Origin: CAYMLL01 sp964390645
GTDB taxonomy: Bacteria > Planctomycetota > UBA8108
NCBI GenBank assembly: GCA_964390645.1
Contig: CAYMLL010000153.1
Location: forward strand, 1-17,941
Length of the DNA: 17,941 nucleotides
Direction of reading: 5' to 3'
This document shows, piece after piece, positions 1-7,080 of the stretch (position 1 is its first letter; every line of letters begins with the position of its first letter). The position numbers and the translations under genes were made by a program. The notes below the pieces were generated by a model. It did not search any database and had not been told where the DNA came from. It saw nothing but the letters and a program-made list of their open reading frames with translations.

Positions 1-3
1 GCG

Positions 4-1503
4 ATGGCCGGGCGAGGCCGGGGACTCGTGAAGAAGGAGCTGCTTCCATTCGGCCCGGGCGCGTGGATCCTCGTCGCCGCGTACCTCGCGGCTCTCGTCG
101 TCATCGGCTGGCGCAGCTATCGTCTGCGTCGCGCGGAGGACCTCGAGGACTTCTACCTCGGCGGCCGTGGTCTGGGATTCTTCGTCCTCGTCCTGACTCT
201 CTACTCGACGCAGTACAGCGGAAACACGCTGCTCGGCTTCAGCGGCAAGGCCTACCGCGTCGGGTTCTCGTGGGTGATGAGTCTGCACTTCATGACCGCG
301 ATCATCGTCTGCTATCTGCTTCTCGCGCCGCGACTCTACGCGCGCGCGAGGAGCCGCGGCTACGTGACGCCGGCGGACTTTCTGCAGGATCGATTCGGAT
401 CGCGCGTGCTCACCGTCCTCGCCAGTCTCGTCATGGTGGTGGCGCTCGGCAACTACCTGCTGGCCCAGCTGGTCGCGATGGGAAAGGCGGTCGAAGGATT
501 GACCGGCGGGGAGTCTCCGGAGGCCTACGCCTGGGGTGTCGTGGGTCTGGCGCTCGTGATCGCCGTCTACGAGACTCTCGGGGGTCTGCGTGCGGTCGCG
601 TGGACCGACGTGCTCCAGGGGCTGGTTCTCCTGACCGGCTTCTCCATTCTCCTGGCGCTCGTCTTTCAGCGCTTCGGCACGCCTGCGGAGACGACGGCGC
701 GCCTGCTCGCGTCGAGCGAGTGGAGAGAGAAGGCGACGCCGCCGAACGCGTCGATCATCCGTGAGTGGTTCAGCTACATCTTCGTCGTCGGGATCGGCGC
801 ATCCCTCTATCCTCAGGCGGTCCAGCGCATCTTCGCCGCGAGGTCACCGACGGTTCTGCGCCGGAGTCTCGCGGTCATGGTCTTCTTGCCGCTGGTCACG
901 ACGACGATCGTCGTGCTCCTCGGCGTCACGGCTATCGTACACGTCGGCGCCCTCGACGGTGCAGCCAGCGATCGCCTGCTGACCATGGTCTGCCGTACGA
1001 TCCAGGAGAGCTCGGACCTCGGCTACTGGCTGGTCGTAGTGATCTTCGCGGCCATCCTCGCGGCGATCATGTCGACGGCGGACTCGGCCCTGCTGTCGCT
1101 GTCCTCGATGTTGACCGGCGACGTCTACCGGAGGCTCTTCGCTCCGAGCGCCTCGCAGGAGAGATTGACGCGGGCCGGGAAGGCCCTCTCGTGGGCCGTC
1201 CTGGCTGCTCTCGTAGCGCTCTCGATTCCGGCGAGGGACTCGACCCTGGTGAAGATCATCGACCGCAAGTTCGACCTGCTCGTTCAGCTGGCACCCGCCT
1301 TCTTCATCGGTCTGCACTGGCCGCGACTGCGCGCCGCGGCGGTGCTTGCGGGGCTGATCGCCGGCATCGCCGTCGCGGTCGCGCTGCCGGCGGCGGGCTA
1401 CCCGAAGCTCCACGGCGTTCACCCGGGGCTCTACGGGCTCGCGATCAACGCCGGCGTGGCGGTGATCGTCTCGCTCGCCCGCCGTCCACGGCGCGACTCG
1501 TGA
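4..1503 (+). CDS. Sodium:solute symporter (SSS family)
   Basis: Inner-membrane Na+-coupled uptake protein of the SSS (SLC5-like) family; the substrate cannot be told from sequence. Translation from 4 gives 499 residues, normal for the family, with about 13 hydrophobic helices. Family signatures are visible: an N-terminal helix followed by DFYLGGR (about 49-55), GGLRAVAWTDVLQG (about 193-206), SLYPQAVQR (about 267-275), and the TM8 region AAIMSTADSALLSLSSM (about 353-369), which carries the Ser/Thr-rich sodium site. The frame is open through the left edge of the window, so the start is uncertain: ATG at 4 has only three bases before it, and an in-frame GTG at 28 (VKKELLPFG) is an alternative. 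The gene converges on the PQQ-like gene that ends at 1536, and its stop codon abuts hairpin repeat copy 1. Family confidence is high; start and substrate are unknown. Confidence 0.9.
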   Translation: MAGRGRGLVKKELLPFGPGAWILVAAYLAALVVIGWRSYRLRRAEDLEDFYLGGRGLGFFVLVLTLYSTQYSGNTLLGFSGKAYRVGFSWVMSLHFMTAIIVCYLLLAPRLYARARSRGYVTPADFLQDRFGSRVLTVLASLVMVVALGNYLLAQLVAMGKAVEGLTGGESPEAYAWGVVGLALVIAVYETLGGLRAVAWTDVLQGLVLLTGFSILLALVFQRFGTPAETTARLLASSEWREKATPPNASIIREWFSYIFVVGIGASLYPQAVQRIFAARSPTVLRRSLAVMVFLPLVTTTIVVLLGVTAIVHVGALDGAASDRLLTMVCRTIQESSDLGYWLVVVIFAAILAAIMSTADSALLSLSSMLTGDVYRRLFAPSASQERLTRAGKALSWAVLAALVALSIPARDSTLVKIIDRKFDLLVQLAPAFFIGLHWPRLRAAAVLAGLIAGIAVAVALPAAGYPKLHGVHPGLYGLAINAGVAVIVSLARRPRRDS

Positions 1504-1538
1504 CTTCGCAGCAGGAAGCCGTGAAGGAATCCGGACTA
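1504..1538. repeat. Short intergenic hairpin repeat, copy 1
   Basis: This lies between two convergent genes. The stem CTTCGC (1504-1509) pairs with GTGAAG (1521-1526), with one G.U pair, around an 11-base loop AGCAGGAAGCC (1510-1520). The tail GAATCCGGACTA (1527-1538) ends in CTA, which is the TAG stop of the leftward PQQ-like gene. The loop and tail match copy 2 at 14023-14076. No T-run follows on either strand, so it is not a textbook intrinsic terminator, although a role in 3'-end formation is plausible from its position. Confidence 0.55.
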
Positions 1539-2831
1539 GGGGGCTGTCTTCTTCCCGCCGATCGAGATCAGGTGCGTGTACTCGTCGTCCTCGTTGAAGG
1601 TGCGCAGATACATCCGGCCGTGGGCCACCGCCGGAGTGCAGCGGCTCTGCTCTCCCAGCTCGTTGCGCGCGAGGAGCCGGTAGTCCTCGTCTGCAGCCAG
1701 CACGATGACCGAGCCCGAATGCGCCACCGCGTAGATCCGGTCCTCCACGCAGACCGGTGAGCCCGAGAAGACGAGCGACCTGTCGATGCGTTCACGCCAG
1801 ACGTTCTTGCCCGTCGCGGCCTCGACGCACGAGACGACGCCACCCTTGTCCGCGAACATGAAGAGCAGCTTGTCCTTCACCAGCGGGGTGGGCACGTAGC
1901 CCGCGGACTGCTGGATCCGGTACTGCTCGTACGACTCGTCGAGCTCGCCCTTGCCGCCCATGCGTACCGCGACGAGATAGTTGCCGCCGCCACCGGAGCC
2001 GCAGCTTCCGAAGACCACGTTGCCGGCGATCAGGGCCGAGGACACCGTTCGCAGCGTGAAGCAGTTCCGCGACCAGATCGTCCGGCCGGTCCGGGCGTCG
2101 AGACTCGTTATTCCGTTCGCGGTGCTGCTGCAGACAAGCCGCGCGCTTCCGTCTCGTGCCTTGTAGAAGCAGGTAGTGGAATACGACACGTACTTGATCC
2201 CCCGGGGCGTCTTCCAGCGCTCATTTCCGGTCTCGCGGTCGACCGCGAGGATGAAGCTCGACGCGGTCGGAGGGGCCTTGCGACCCTGCTCCTTGCCGAG
2301 GATCACCATGTCCTCGAAGAGGATCGGCGACAGGGCCAGGCCGTGAAGACTGTAGACCTCGCCGAGATCGTGCTGCCACTTCTCGTTACCGTCATGGTCG
2401 AGCGCCACGAGGAAGCTCCTCTGCGGATGGGCAAAGGTCACGTAGACGAGGTCCTTGTCAATCGCCGGCGTCGACGACGCGTAGCTGTTGAGCACGTGCT
2501 TGCGGTGCTTCACGGCCGAGAAGGACTTCTTCCACCGGATCTTGCCGTCCTCGGCCCCGAGGCAGAGCACGAGCCGCTGGTTGCCGTCGGCGAGCGCGCT
2601 CGTCAGGAAGATCCGGTCTCCCCAGATCACCGGCTGAGAGTGGCCCACACCCGGGAGCTTCACCTTCCAGTTGTAGTCCTTCTCGGTCCACTTCGTGGGG
2701 ATGGAGTCGGCATCACTGAGCCCGGTGCCGTTCGGTCCACGGAAGCGAGTCCAGTTCTGAGCCTCGGAGCGTGCAGCGATCGAGCTGACGACAACCAGCG
2801 CGAGGCCGGCGAGCGCAAGACGGTGGTTCAT
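1536..2831 (-). CDS. Secreted PQQ-like beta-propeller protein
   Basis: Exported protein of 431 residues predicted to fold as a WD40/PQQ-like beta-propeller; no enzymatic role can be assigned. The frame stays open upstream to about 3110, but ATG at 2831 is preferred. It is preceded by GAGGA with 8-base spacing, and it begins a clear signal peptide (MNHRLALAGLALVVVSS, likely cleavage near ARSEA-QN). The mature N-terminus carries the W-x-x-F-R-G-P-N-G-x-G motif (about 27-37) and the KLPGVGHSQPVIWGDRIFL segment typical of planctomycete-type propellers. Repeated blades with A-x-D-x-x-T/D-G and W motifs follow (VDRETGNERW, LDARTGRTIW, VEAATGKNVW). It is the last gene of a leftward cluster, 85 bp after the metallohydrolase. 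It is a distant paralogue of the propeller at 8342. No PQQ-dehydrogenase catalytic residues are evident, so this is probably a non-catalytic propeller. Confidence 0.85.
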   Translation of the reverse strand: MNHRLALAGLALVVVSSIAARSEAQNWTRFRGPNGTGLSDADSIPTKWTEKDYNWKVKLPGVGHSQPVIWGDRIFLTSALADGNQRLVLCLGAEDGKIRWKKSFSAVKHRKHVLNSYASSTPAIDKDLVYVTFAHPQRSFLVALDHDGNEKWQHDLGEVYSLHGLALSPILFEDMVILGKEQGRKAPPTASSFILAVDRETGNERWKTPRGIKYVSYSTTCFYKARDGSARLVCSSTANGITSLDARTGRTIWSRNCFTLRTVSSALIAGNVVFGSCGSGGGGNYLVAVRMGGKGELDESYEQYRIQQSAGYVPTPLVKDKLLFMFADKGGVVSCVEAATGKNVWRERIDRSLVFSGSPVCVEDRIYAVAHSGSVIVLAADEDYRLLARNELGEQSRCTPAVAHGRMYLRTFNEDDEYTHLISIGGKKTAP

Positions 2832-2839
2832 GTCGAGAA

Positions 2840-2844
2840 TCCTC
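2840..2844 (-). promoter_or_regulatory. Ribosome binding site of the PQQ-like gene
   Basis: GAGGA on the minus strand, 8 bases before ATG 2831. It supports this start over the longer open frame reaching 3110, whose extra residues (Arg/Ser/Pro-rich, no signal peptide) overlap the end of the upstream gene. Confidence 0.6.
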
Positions 2845-2916
2845 GTGAGAAGTTGCACGGAACGGAAGGCCCCTCGAAGGTAGGCGACCGGCGACGCGGG
2901 ATCAAGCACCGGGCCG

Positions 2917-4554
2917 TCAGCGAGCCGTCGGCAGGAGCTTCTCGTAGGCGGCGAGAGCCTCACGATATTCGGCGATCGCGGCGGCCGGAAGGGTGCCGCT
3001 GCTGCGCTCGATCTGCTCCCGCACGCGGCCGGCGAGGTACTCGACCTCGATCCTGCGTGGGCGCAGCGGGCGGCCCCGGATGTCGATATGGACCGGGCTC
3101 GAGTGGGCAAACCGTACCCGGCCGCTCGCGAGCTTCGTGAAGACCCGCACGGCGATCCACGAGGAGCCGGCGACCTCGATCGTCTCGTCGACGTCGAGCG
3201 CCAGGGCCCCGGCGTCGCTGCGTCTCGGACGGGCTTTGACCGTGCGCGCGACCTCGCCGTTGACGATGATCTCCACCGCGCTGAAGGGGTGTGGGCTGTG
3301 GCACTCGGCCTTGACGCGGTATTCGCGGGAGGCTTCGGGACCGACCGAGATCGTCTGGCCGGCGGGACGGTCGTTGACCTTGACCAGGAGCATCGGTCCG
3401 GTCGTCACGAAGCTGCGACCGGCGTCGAGCCCCGCGAGCCACGCATCGCCGTCGAGCTTTCCGGGGACCTCGACGTAGACGCGTCCGAAGCCGAGTGGCA
3501 CCGGGTGCACTCCGGAGGCGCAACCTGCCGTCGGCCGCAGGCGGAAGCCGCAGTCCAGAAGCGTGTAGTAGTTCTGGAATCCGAAGTCGATCCAGCCGCG
3601 CTCGGTGCCCTTCTCGCAGCCCATCCAGGGCGCCGCCTGCTCGCCCCAGTCCTTGAAGAGGAAGTCGGTGCGCCAGATGTGGTTGTTCGACAGCTCGTAG
3701 AGATCGACGTCGAGGATCGGCACGAGCGCCATCGACCACGGCCAGTTGTGCTTGTCGAGCTCGATGAGGGCGCCTTCGTTGCGTGCCTGCGCGAGAACCG
3801 GCGCCAGCGGTGGCACGCCCTGGCGAAAGAGGGTGCGATGGCGGATCAGGAAGACGGCGCCGAGGGTGTGGCGCTTGCCGCCGACCGAGAAGATCTCGTA
3901 TTCCGTGTTGCGCGGGTACACGAAGTGCGATCCGTCGAGGTCGATCCAGCGTCCCTCGTCGGTCGAGCCCTTCCGTGTCTCGCCGGTGATGCCGTCGCGG
4001 CCCGGATCGCGTGGGGCCTCGTGGGCCCTGGTCACCCAGTAGGTCAGTGGAAACGCGACGTTGAGGTCCTCGGCGAGCAGGAGGTTCGGCATCTCCGCGG
4101 TCGAACGATGCACGTGCGTCTCGCCGGAGTACCAGCCTCGTGCGGCCATGTCGATCCACCGGCGCAGCTCGATCTTCACGTCGACCGCCTCGGTGTCGAC
4201 CGTGATCTCACGAGTCGCCGTCAGGTACTCCTTGCCCCGCTCGACCGTCAGCGTGAAGTCGCCTGCCGGCAGATCGACGACGAAGGGATGCGCCGAGACG
4301 GTCGTGTGACGCTCGATGCTGTCGCCGCGTCGCTTGTCGTAGACGATCGCCGAGCCCGTCCTCGACGCCGACTTCGCGAAGAAGGACCGCCCCGCTGCGT
4401 TCTCGATGTAGATCCGCGCGGCCACCGGCTCGCCGGTCTTCGAATCGACGACCCTGCCACGCAGCTCGACGCAGCTCGCGGAGCGTACGGCACAGAAGCC
4501 AGAGGAGCCAGCGAGAAGCGCGACGGCCAGTCGTCGCGAAAAATCCCTGCGCAT
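2917..4554 (-). CDS. CehA/McbA-like exported metallohydrolase
   Basis: Predicted extracytoplasmic metal-dependent hydrolase of 545 residues, related to the PHP-like CehA/McbA family (carbaryl hydrolase and relatives); the natural substrate is unknown. It begins with MRRDFSRRLAVALLAG, a signal peptide with twin-arginine character. Residues about 30-130 resemble a carboxypeptidase-regulatory-like beta-sandwich (LRGRVVDSKTGEPVAARIYI). The catalytic part starts at about 138 with the metal motif GETHVH (His147, His149). Further candidate metal residues lie in LDKHNWPW (His269), LSNNHIW (His292) and the ASGVHP segment (His350). The segment LAGLDAGRSFVTTGPMLL (about 373-390) is the typical end of the CehA domain, and a beta-rich C-terminus follows. 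ATG 4554 is preceded by AAGGAG with 8-base spacing. It starts 20 bp after the AKR-fold gene, so the two are very likely co-transcribed. Confidence 0.8.
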   Translation of the reverse strand: MRRDFSRRLAVALLAGSSGFCAVRSASCVELRGRVVDSKTGEPVAARIYIENAAGRSFFAKSASRTGSAIVYDKRRGDSIERHTTVSAHPFVVDLPAGDFTLTVERGKEYLTATREITVDTEAVDVKIELRRWIDMAARGWYSGETHVHRSTAEMPNLLLAEDLNVAFPLTYWVTRAHEAPRDPGRDGITGETRKGSTDEGRWIDLDGSHFVYPRNTEYEIFSVGGKRHTLGAVFLIRHRTLFRQGVPPLAPVLAQARNEGALIELDKHNWPWSMALVPILDVDLYELSNNHIWRTDFLFKDWGEQAAPWMGCEKGTERGWIDFGFQNYYTLLDCGFRLRPTAGCASGVHPVPLGFGRVYVEVPGKLDGDAWLAGLDAGRSFVTTGPMLLVKVNDRPAGQTISVGPEASREYRVKAECHSPHPFSAVEIIVNGEVARTVKARPRRSDAGALALDVDETIEVAGSSWIAVRVFTKLASGRVRFAHSSPVHIDIRGRPLRPRRIEVEYLAGRVREQIERSSGTLPAAAIAEYREALAAYEKLLPTAR

Positions 4555-4574
4555 CGTCGTGTCTCCTTCCCGGC

Positions 4575-5417
4575 TCAGGGGAATCCGCCCGCGTTCCTGT
4601 GGACGCGGTCTCCGTGCTCACGCAGACGAGTGTACTCGCTCGCGTCGCAGCCGTGCCAGTCGTCTACGAGCGTCAGATCTTCCTCGAGCTCCCGGCGGCC
4701 GTTCGGCGCCATGAGGGCGACCGTGACGGCGCGGTGGCAGAGGACGAAGCGATACCAGTCGGGCGCGGGCGGTGGCGAGAATCCCTCCGGGTCCTCCGCG
4801 GTCGGCTCGAGCAGCGCGCCCCAGCGAAGACACGTGTACGCGACGATCGGCACTTCGAGCTTCGTGGCGACCGGAAAGACCTCCCGCTCCGCTGCGCGAT
4901 GCGCCGCGTTGTAGCGGATCATCAGCAGATCGATGCCGCGATCCCGCGCCAGCTTTGCCGCCAGCCGTCGCTGATGCGTCGTGGCCCCGATCGCTCGCAC
5001 GACCCCGTTTCGCCGCTGCTCCTCGAGGTACTCCGCCGCGCCGCCTGTGGCGTGGATCTGGTCCCACTCGTCCTGGCTCTCGAGGTAGTAGTACGTGACG
5101 ACGTCGATGTACCCGGTTCCGAGCTCCCCCAGACAGCGTTCGAGCTCCTGGCGCGCTCCCGCGGCGTCGCGCGCGCCGACCTGCACCGAGACGATCACCT
5201 GCCGGCGCAGCGGACCGAGTCCACGGACGGCCTCGCTCAGCCCGTCCGGGTGACCGCACCAGTTGAAGAAGTTGACGCCGCGTCGAAACGCCTCGAGCAC
5301 GTCAGCCGCATCGAGGCTCGTGTTGCCACGCGTCGAGAGCCCGAGACGGCCGACGCGACCCAGCGAGCCGAGATCGGCGAAGCGATCCGGGTTCCTGACG
5401 AAGTCGTCCGCAGGCAT
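4575..5417 (-). CDS. Aldo/keto reductase-fold protein, catalytic tetrad degenerate
   Basis: Cytoplasmic protein of 280 residues with the (beta/alpha)8 fold of the aldo/keto reductase superfamily. Family landmarks are FRRGVNFFN (about 44-52), LGTGYIDVVTYYY (about 99-111), VVRAIGATTH (about 139-148), IRYNAAHRAAEREVFPVA (about 167-184) and IVAYTCLRWGALL (about 191-203). The residues expected at the catalytic sites are changed: Asn52 for Asp, no Tyr four to six residues later (GHPDG), Gln79 for Lys in VSVQVG, and Tyr110 for His. It may therefore be a pseudoenzyme or have changed chemistry. ATG 5417 is chosen because GAGGA lies 5 bases upstream; a GTG at 5441 would add eight residues but has no clear Shine-Dalgarno. 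It has no signal peptide, unlike its cluster neighbours. It sits 69 bp after the vWA gene and 20 bp before the metallohydrolase. Confidence 0.8.
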   Translation of the reverse strand: MPADDFVRNPDRFADLGSLGRVGRLGLSTRGNTSLDAADVLEAFRRGVNFFNWCGHPDGLSEAVRGLGPLRRQVIVSVQVGARDAAGARQELERCLGELGTGYIDVVTYYYLESQDEWDQIHATGGAAEYLEEQRRNGVVRAIGATTHQRRLAAKLARDRGIDLLMIRYNAAHRAAEREVFPVATKLEVPIVAYTCLRWGALLEPTAEDPEGFSPPPAPDWYRFVLCHRAVTVALMAPNGRRELEEDLTLVDDWHGCDASEYTRLREHGDRVHRNAGGFP

Positions 5418-5422
5418 GCTGG

Positions 5423-5427
5423 TCCTC
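5423..5427 (-). promoter_or_regulatory. Ribosome binding site of the AKR-fold gene
   Basis: GAGGA on the minus strand, 5 bases before ATG 5417. It decides between this start and the GTG at 5441, which lacks a recognisable Shine-Dalgarno sequence. Confidence 0.5.
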
Positions 5428-5486
5428 GGTTCTTTCGTCACGGAGCGAGGGTCGCATCGTAACCGTGCGTCGAGGTCGAGGGAACT

Positions 5487-6962
5487 TCAGGGACCGGTCG
5501 AGCCCTTCGAGTCCGTCGAAGACGGGGCCTGCTTCCCGGCTTGCGGCTGCGGATCGCTCGTCTTCGGGTCGATCTTCGGGGGCCCGGCCTTGTTCTCGGG
5601 CTTCTTCGGCTCCCCGATGCGGATGTTCTTCTTCGCGGCCTGTGCCTTCAGCGTCTCGACGACGGCGGAGCCCAGGTCCTTGGTCTTGTTGGTGACCCTG
5701 GCGGATCCCGCTGCCTCCGCGATGGACGCGTTCTGCGGGCGTGGCGCTCCGGCCGTCGCGGGGCGACGCGCGTTCTTGCGCTCGCTTGCGTCAGCCGGCT
5801 TCGCCTTCCCTTGCGGCCCGGGAGTCCCGGAGGTCTCGGCTCGGTTCGCGGTCGAGCGTGGCACGGCTGCGCTGCGGACGCGCTCGAAGTGCGCTGCGCG
5901 TTCGTCGTAGAGGTTCTGGATTCTCTGCTTCAGCTTGCGGCGTTCGGCGGCCTTGCCCTTCAGGTAGGCCTTGCGCTCCTGCGTCGTGAGCTTCTGTAGC
6001 GCGGGCGGCAGCTTCTCCCTGTCCAGCTTCTCGAGATCGACCTTGTCCTGCTCGAGCGCGTCGACGAGGTCCCAGGTCGCGTTGCGGTAGAGCAGCGATG
6101 ACTTGGTGCGCGCGCGCTCGACGATGCTGCCGTCGCGGGCCTCCTCGGCGTTCCTGTCCTGACCCGACTGGAGCTCGAGCCCCTGCCGGCCGCGTGCACC
6201 GAACGGTACGTAGGTACTGTTGAGCGCGGTGTTCAGCTTGCGGATCTCCGCGTCCTGCGGCGCGGCTGCCTGCGATACGGCGCGGTTCTGGTCGATGCTC
6301 GTGTAGCTGCCGTCCGCGAGTCGCGAGCCGTCTTTCCAGCCCTGCGAGATGCCCGTCGCGTGGTCGCCGCAGTGGACGGTGTTGACGATGATTCCCCGGG
6401 TGATCGCCTCCTTGCACGAGACATGGTAGTCGACCGGTCCCTGACTGAAGGCCTCGTTGCCGGCGACGAAGATAATCTTGAGGTCGTCACCCGACGGGCT
6501 CCACGCGAGCTCCCGTACGGCGCGTCGGATCGCGGCCCCCGGCCACTCGTCACCACCGGCACGCGGTGCGGTACCGAGCGCGTGTAGCTGCTTCGAGACC
6601 TCGTCGAGGTTTGTCGTCAGAGGCAGGATCTTGCGGACGTACTGCTCGCGCTGCGGGATCGTGTTCTTGCCGTACTCGTAGAACGCGAGCTCGAAGCCGA
6701 CCGGCCGGCCGCCGCGCTTCGCGGTCGCGAGCTCGTTGACGACCTGCCAGAGCTGCGTCTTCGCCTGGTGGATGAGGCCGTTCATGCTGCTCGACGTGTC
6801 GAGGAGGATCGCCATCTGCACGCGCGTGGGCCTCGTCTCGAGCGATGGAGCCCCGGGGGACTTCTTCACCGGCGAGGTCTCCTGAGCGCTCGAGGTCGAC
6901 GTCGCGACGGTCGACAGGATGATCGTCAGCAGACACGGGGCGCAGGTCGGAATTCGTATCAT
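5487..6962 (-). CDS. Exported von Willebrand factor A domain protein
   Basis: Exported protein of 491 residues with one vWA domain, probably a metal-dependent protein-binding or scaffold protein. A signal peptide covers about 1-26 (CLLTIILSTVATSTSSAQ). The vWA domain spans about 46-200 and has an intact MIDAS start, DTSSSM (Asp55, Ser57, Ser59), followed by GLIHQAKTQLWQVVNEL. A GGDE segment (about 136-139) and the strand KIIFVAGNE (162-170) come later. FVAGN replaces the usual T-D-G, so the third MIDAS acidic residue is unclear. Residues about 305-365 are highly charged and helical (KLDREKLPPALQKL onward). The segment SAVVETLKAQAAKKNI (432-447) precedes a Lys/Pro/Gln-rich, disordered-looking tail. 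ATG 6962 is preceded by GAGGAG at 7 bases. It lies 118 bp after the DUF1080 gene, probably in one transcription unit. Partner unknown. Confidence 0.82.
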   Translation of the reverse strand: MIRIPTCAPCLLTIILSTVATSTSSAQETSPVKKSPGAPSLETRPTRVQMAILLDTSSSMNGLIHQAKTQLWQVVNELATAKRGGRPVGFELAFYEYGKNTIPQREQYVRKILPLTTNLDEVSKQLHALGTAPRAGGDEWPGAAIRRAVRELAWSPSGDDLKIIFVAGNEAFSQGPVDYHVSCKEAITRGIIVNTVHCGDHATGISQGWKDGSRLADGSYTSIDQNRAVSQAAAPQDAEIRKLNTALNSTYVPFGARGRQGLELQSGQDRNAEEARDGSIVERARTKSSLLYRNATWDLVDALEQDKVDLEKLDREKLPPALQKLTTQERKAYLKGKAAERRKLKQRIQNLYDERAAHFERVRSAAVPRSTANRAETSGTPGPQGKAKPADASERKNARRPATAGAPRPQNASIAEAAGSARVTNKTKDLGSAVVETLKAQAAKKNIRIGEPKKPENKAGPPKIDPKTSDPQPQAGKQAPSSTDSKGSTGP

Positions 6963-7080
6963 CGTCAGGCTCCTCGGGAGTGGGTGCGGGGTCGACGGCG
7001 TCAGGACATCACCGGGACCGCGGAAGTGTCGTTGCGGCGGAGTGAAAACGACGGGTAACGAAGACTCAGACTCGAACGGC

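Noticed and set aside
2832..3110. 93-residue N-terminal extension of the first PQQ-like protein
   Set aside because: It overlaps the metallohydrolase gene, is Arg/Ser-rich, and would hide a clear signal peptide that begins at the well-placed ATG 2831.
3088..4914. 608-codon open frame on the plus strand
   Set aside because: It is antisense to the CehA-like and AKR-fold genes, low in hydrophobic order, rich in Arg/Asp/Val and without a family motif. It is a frame shadow typical of high-GC coding sequence.
7028..7052. Hairpin GTCGTT ... AACGAC after the DUF1080 start-vWA interval as a terminator
   Set aside because: Only six pairs with a 13-base loop and no T-run on the transcribed strand; too weak to call.
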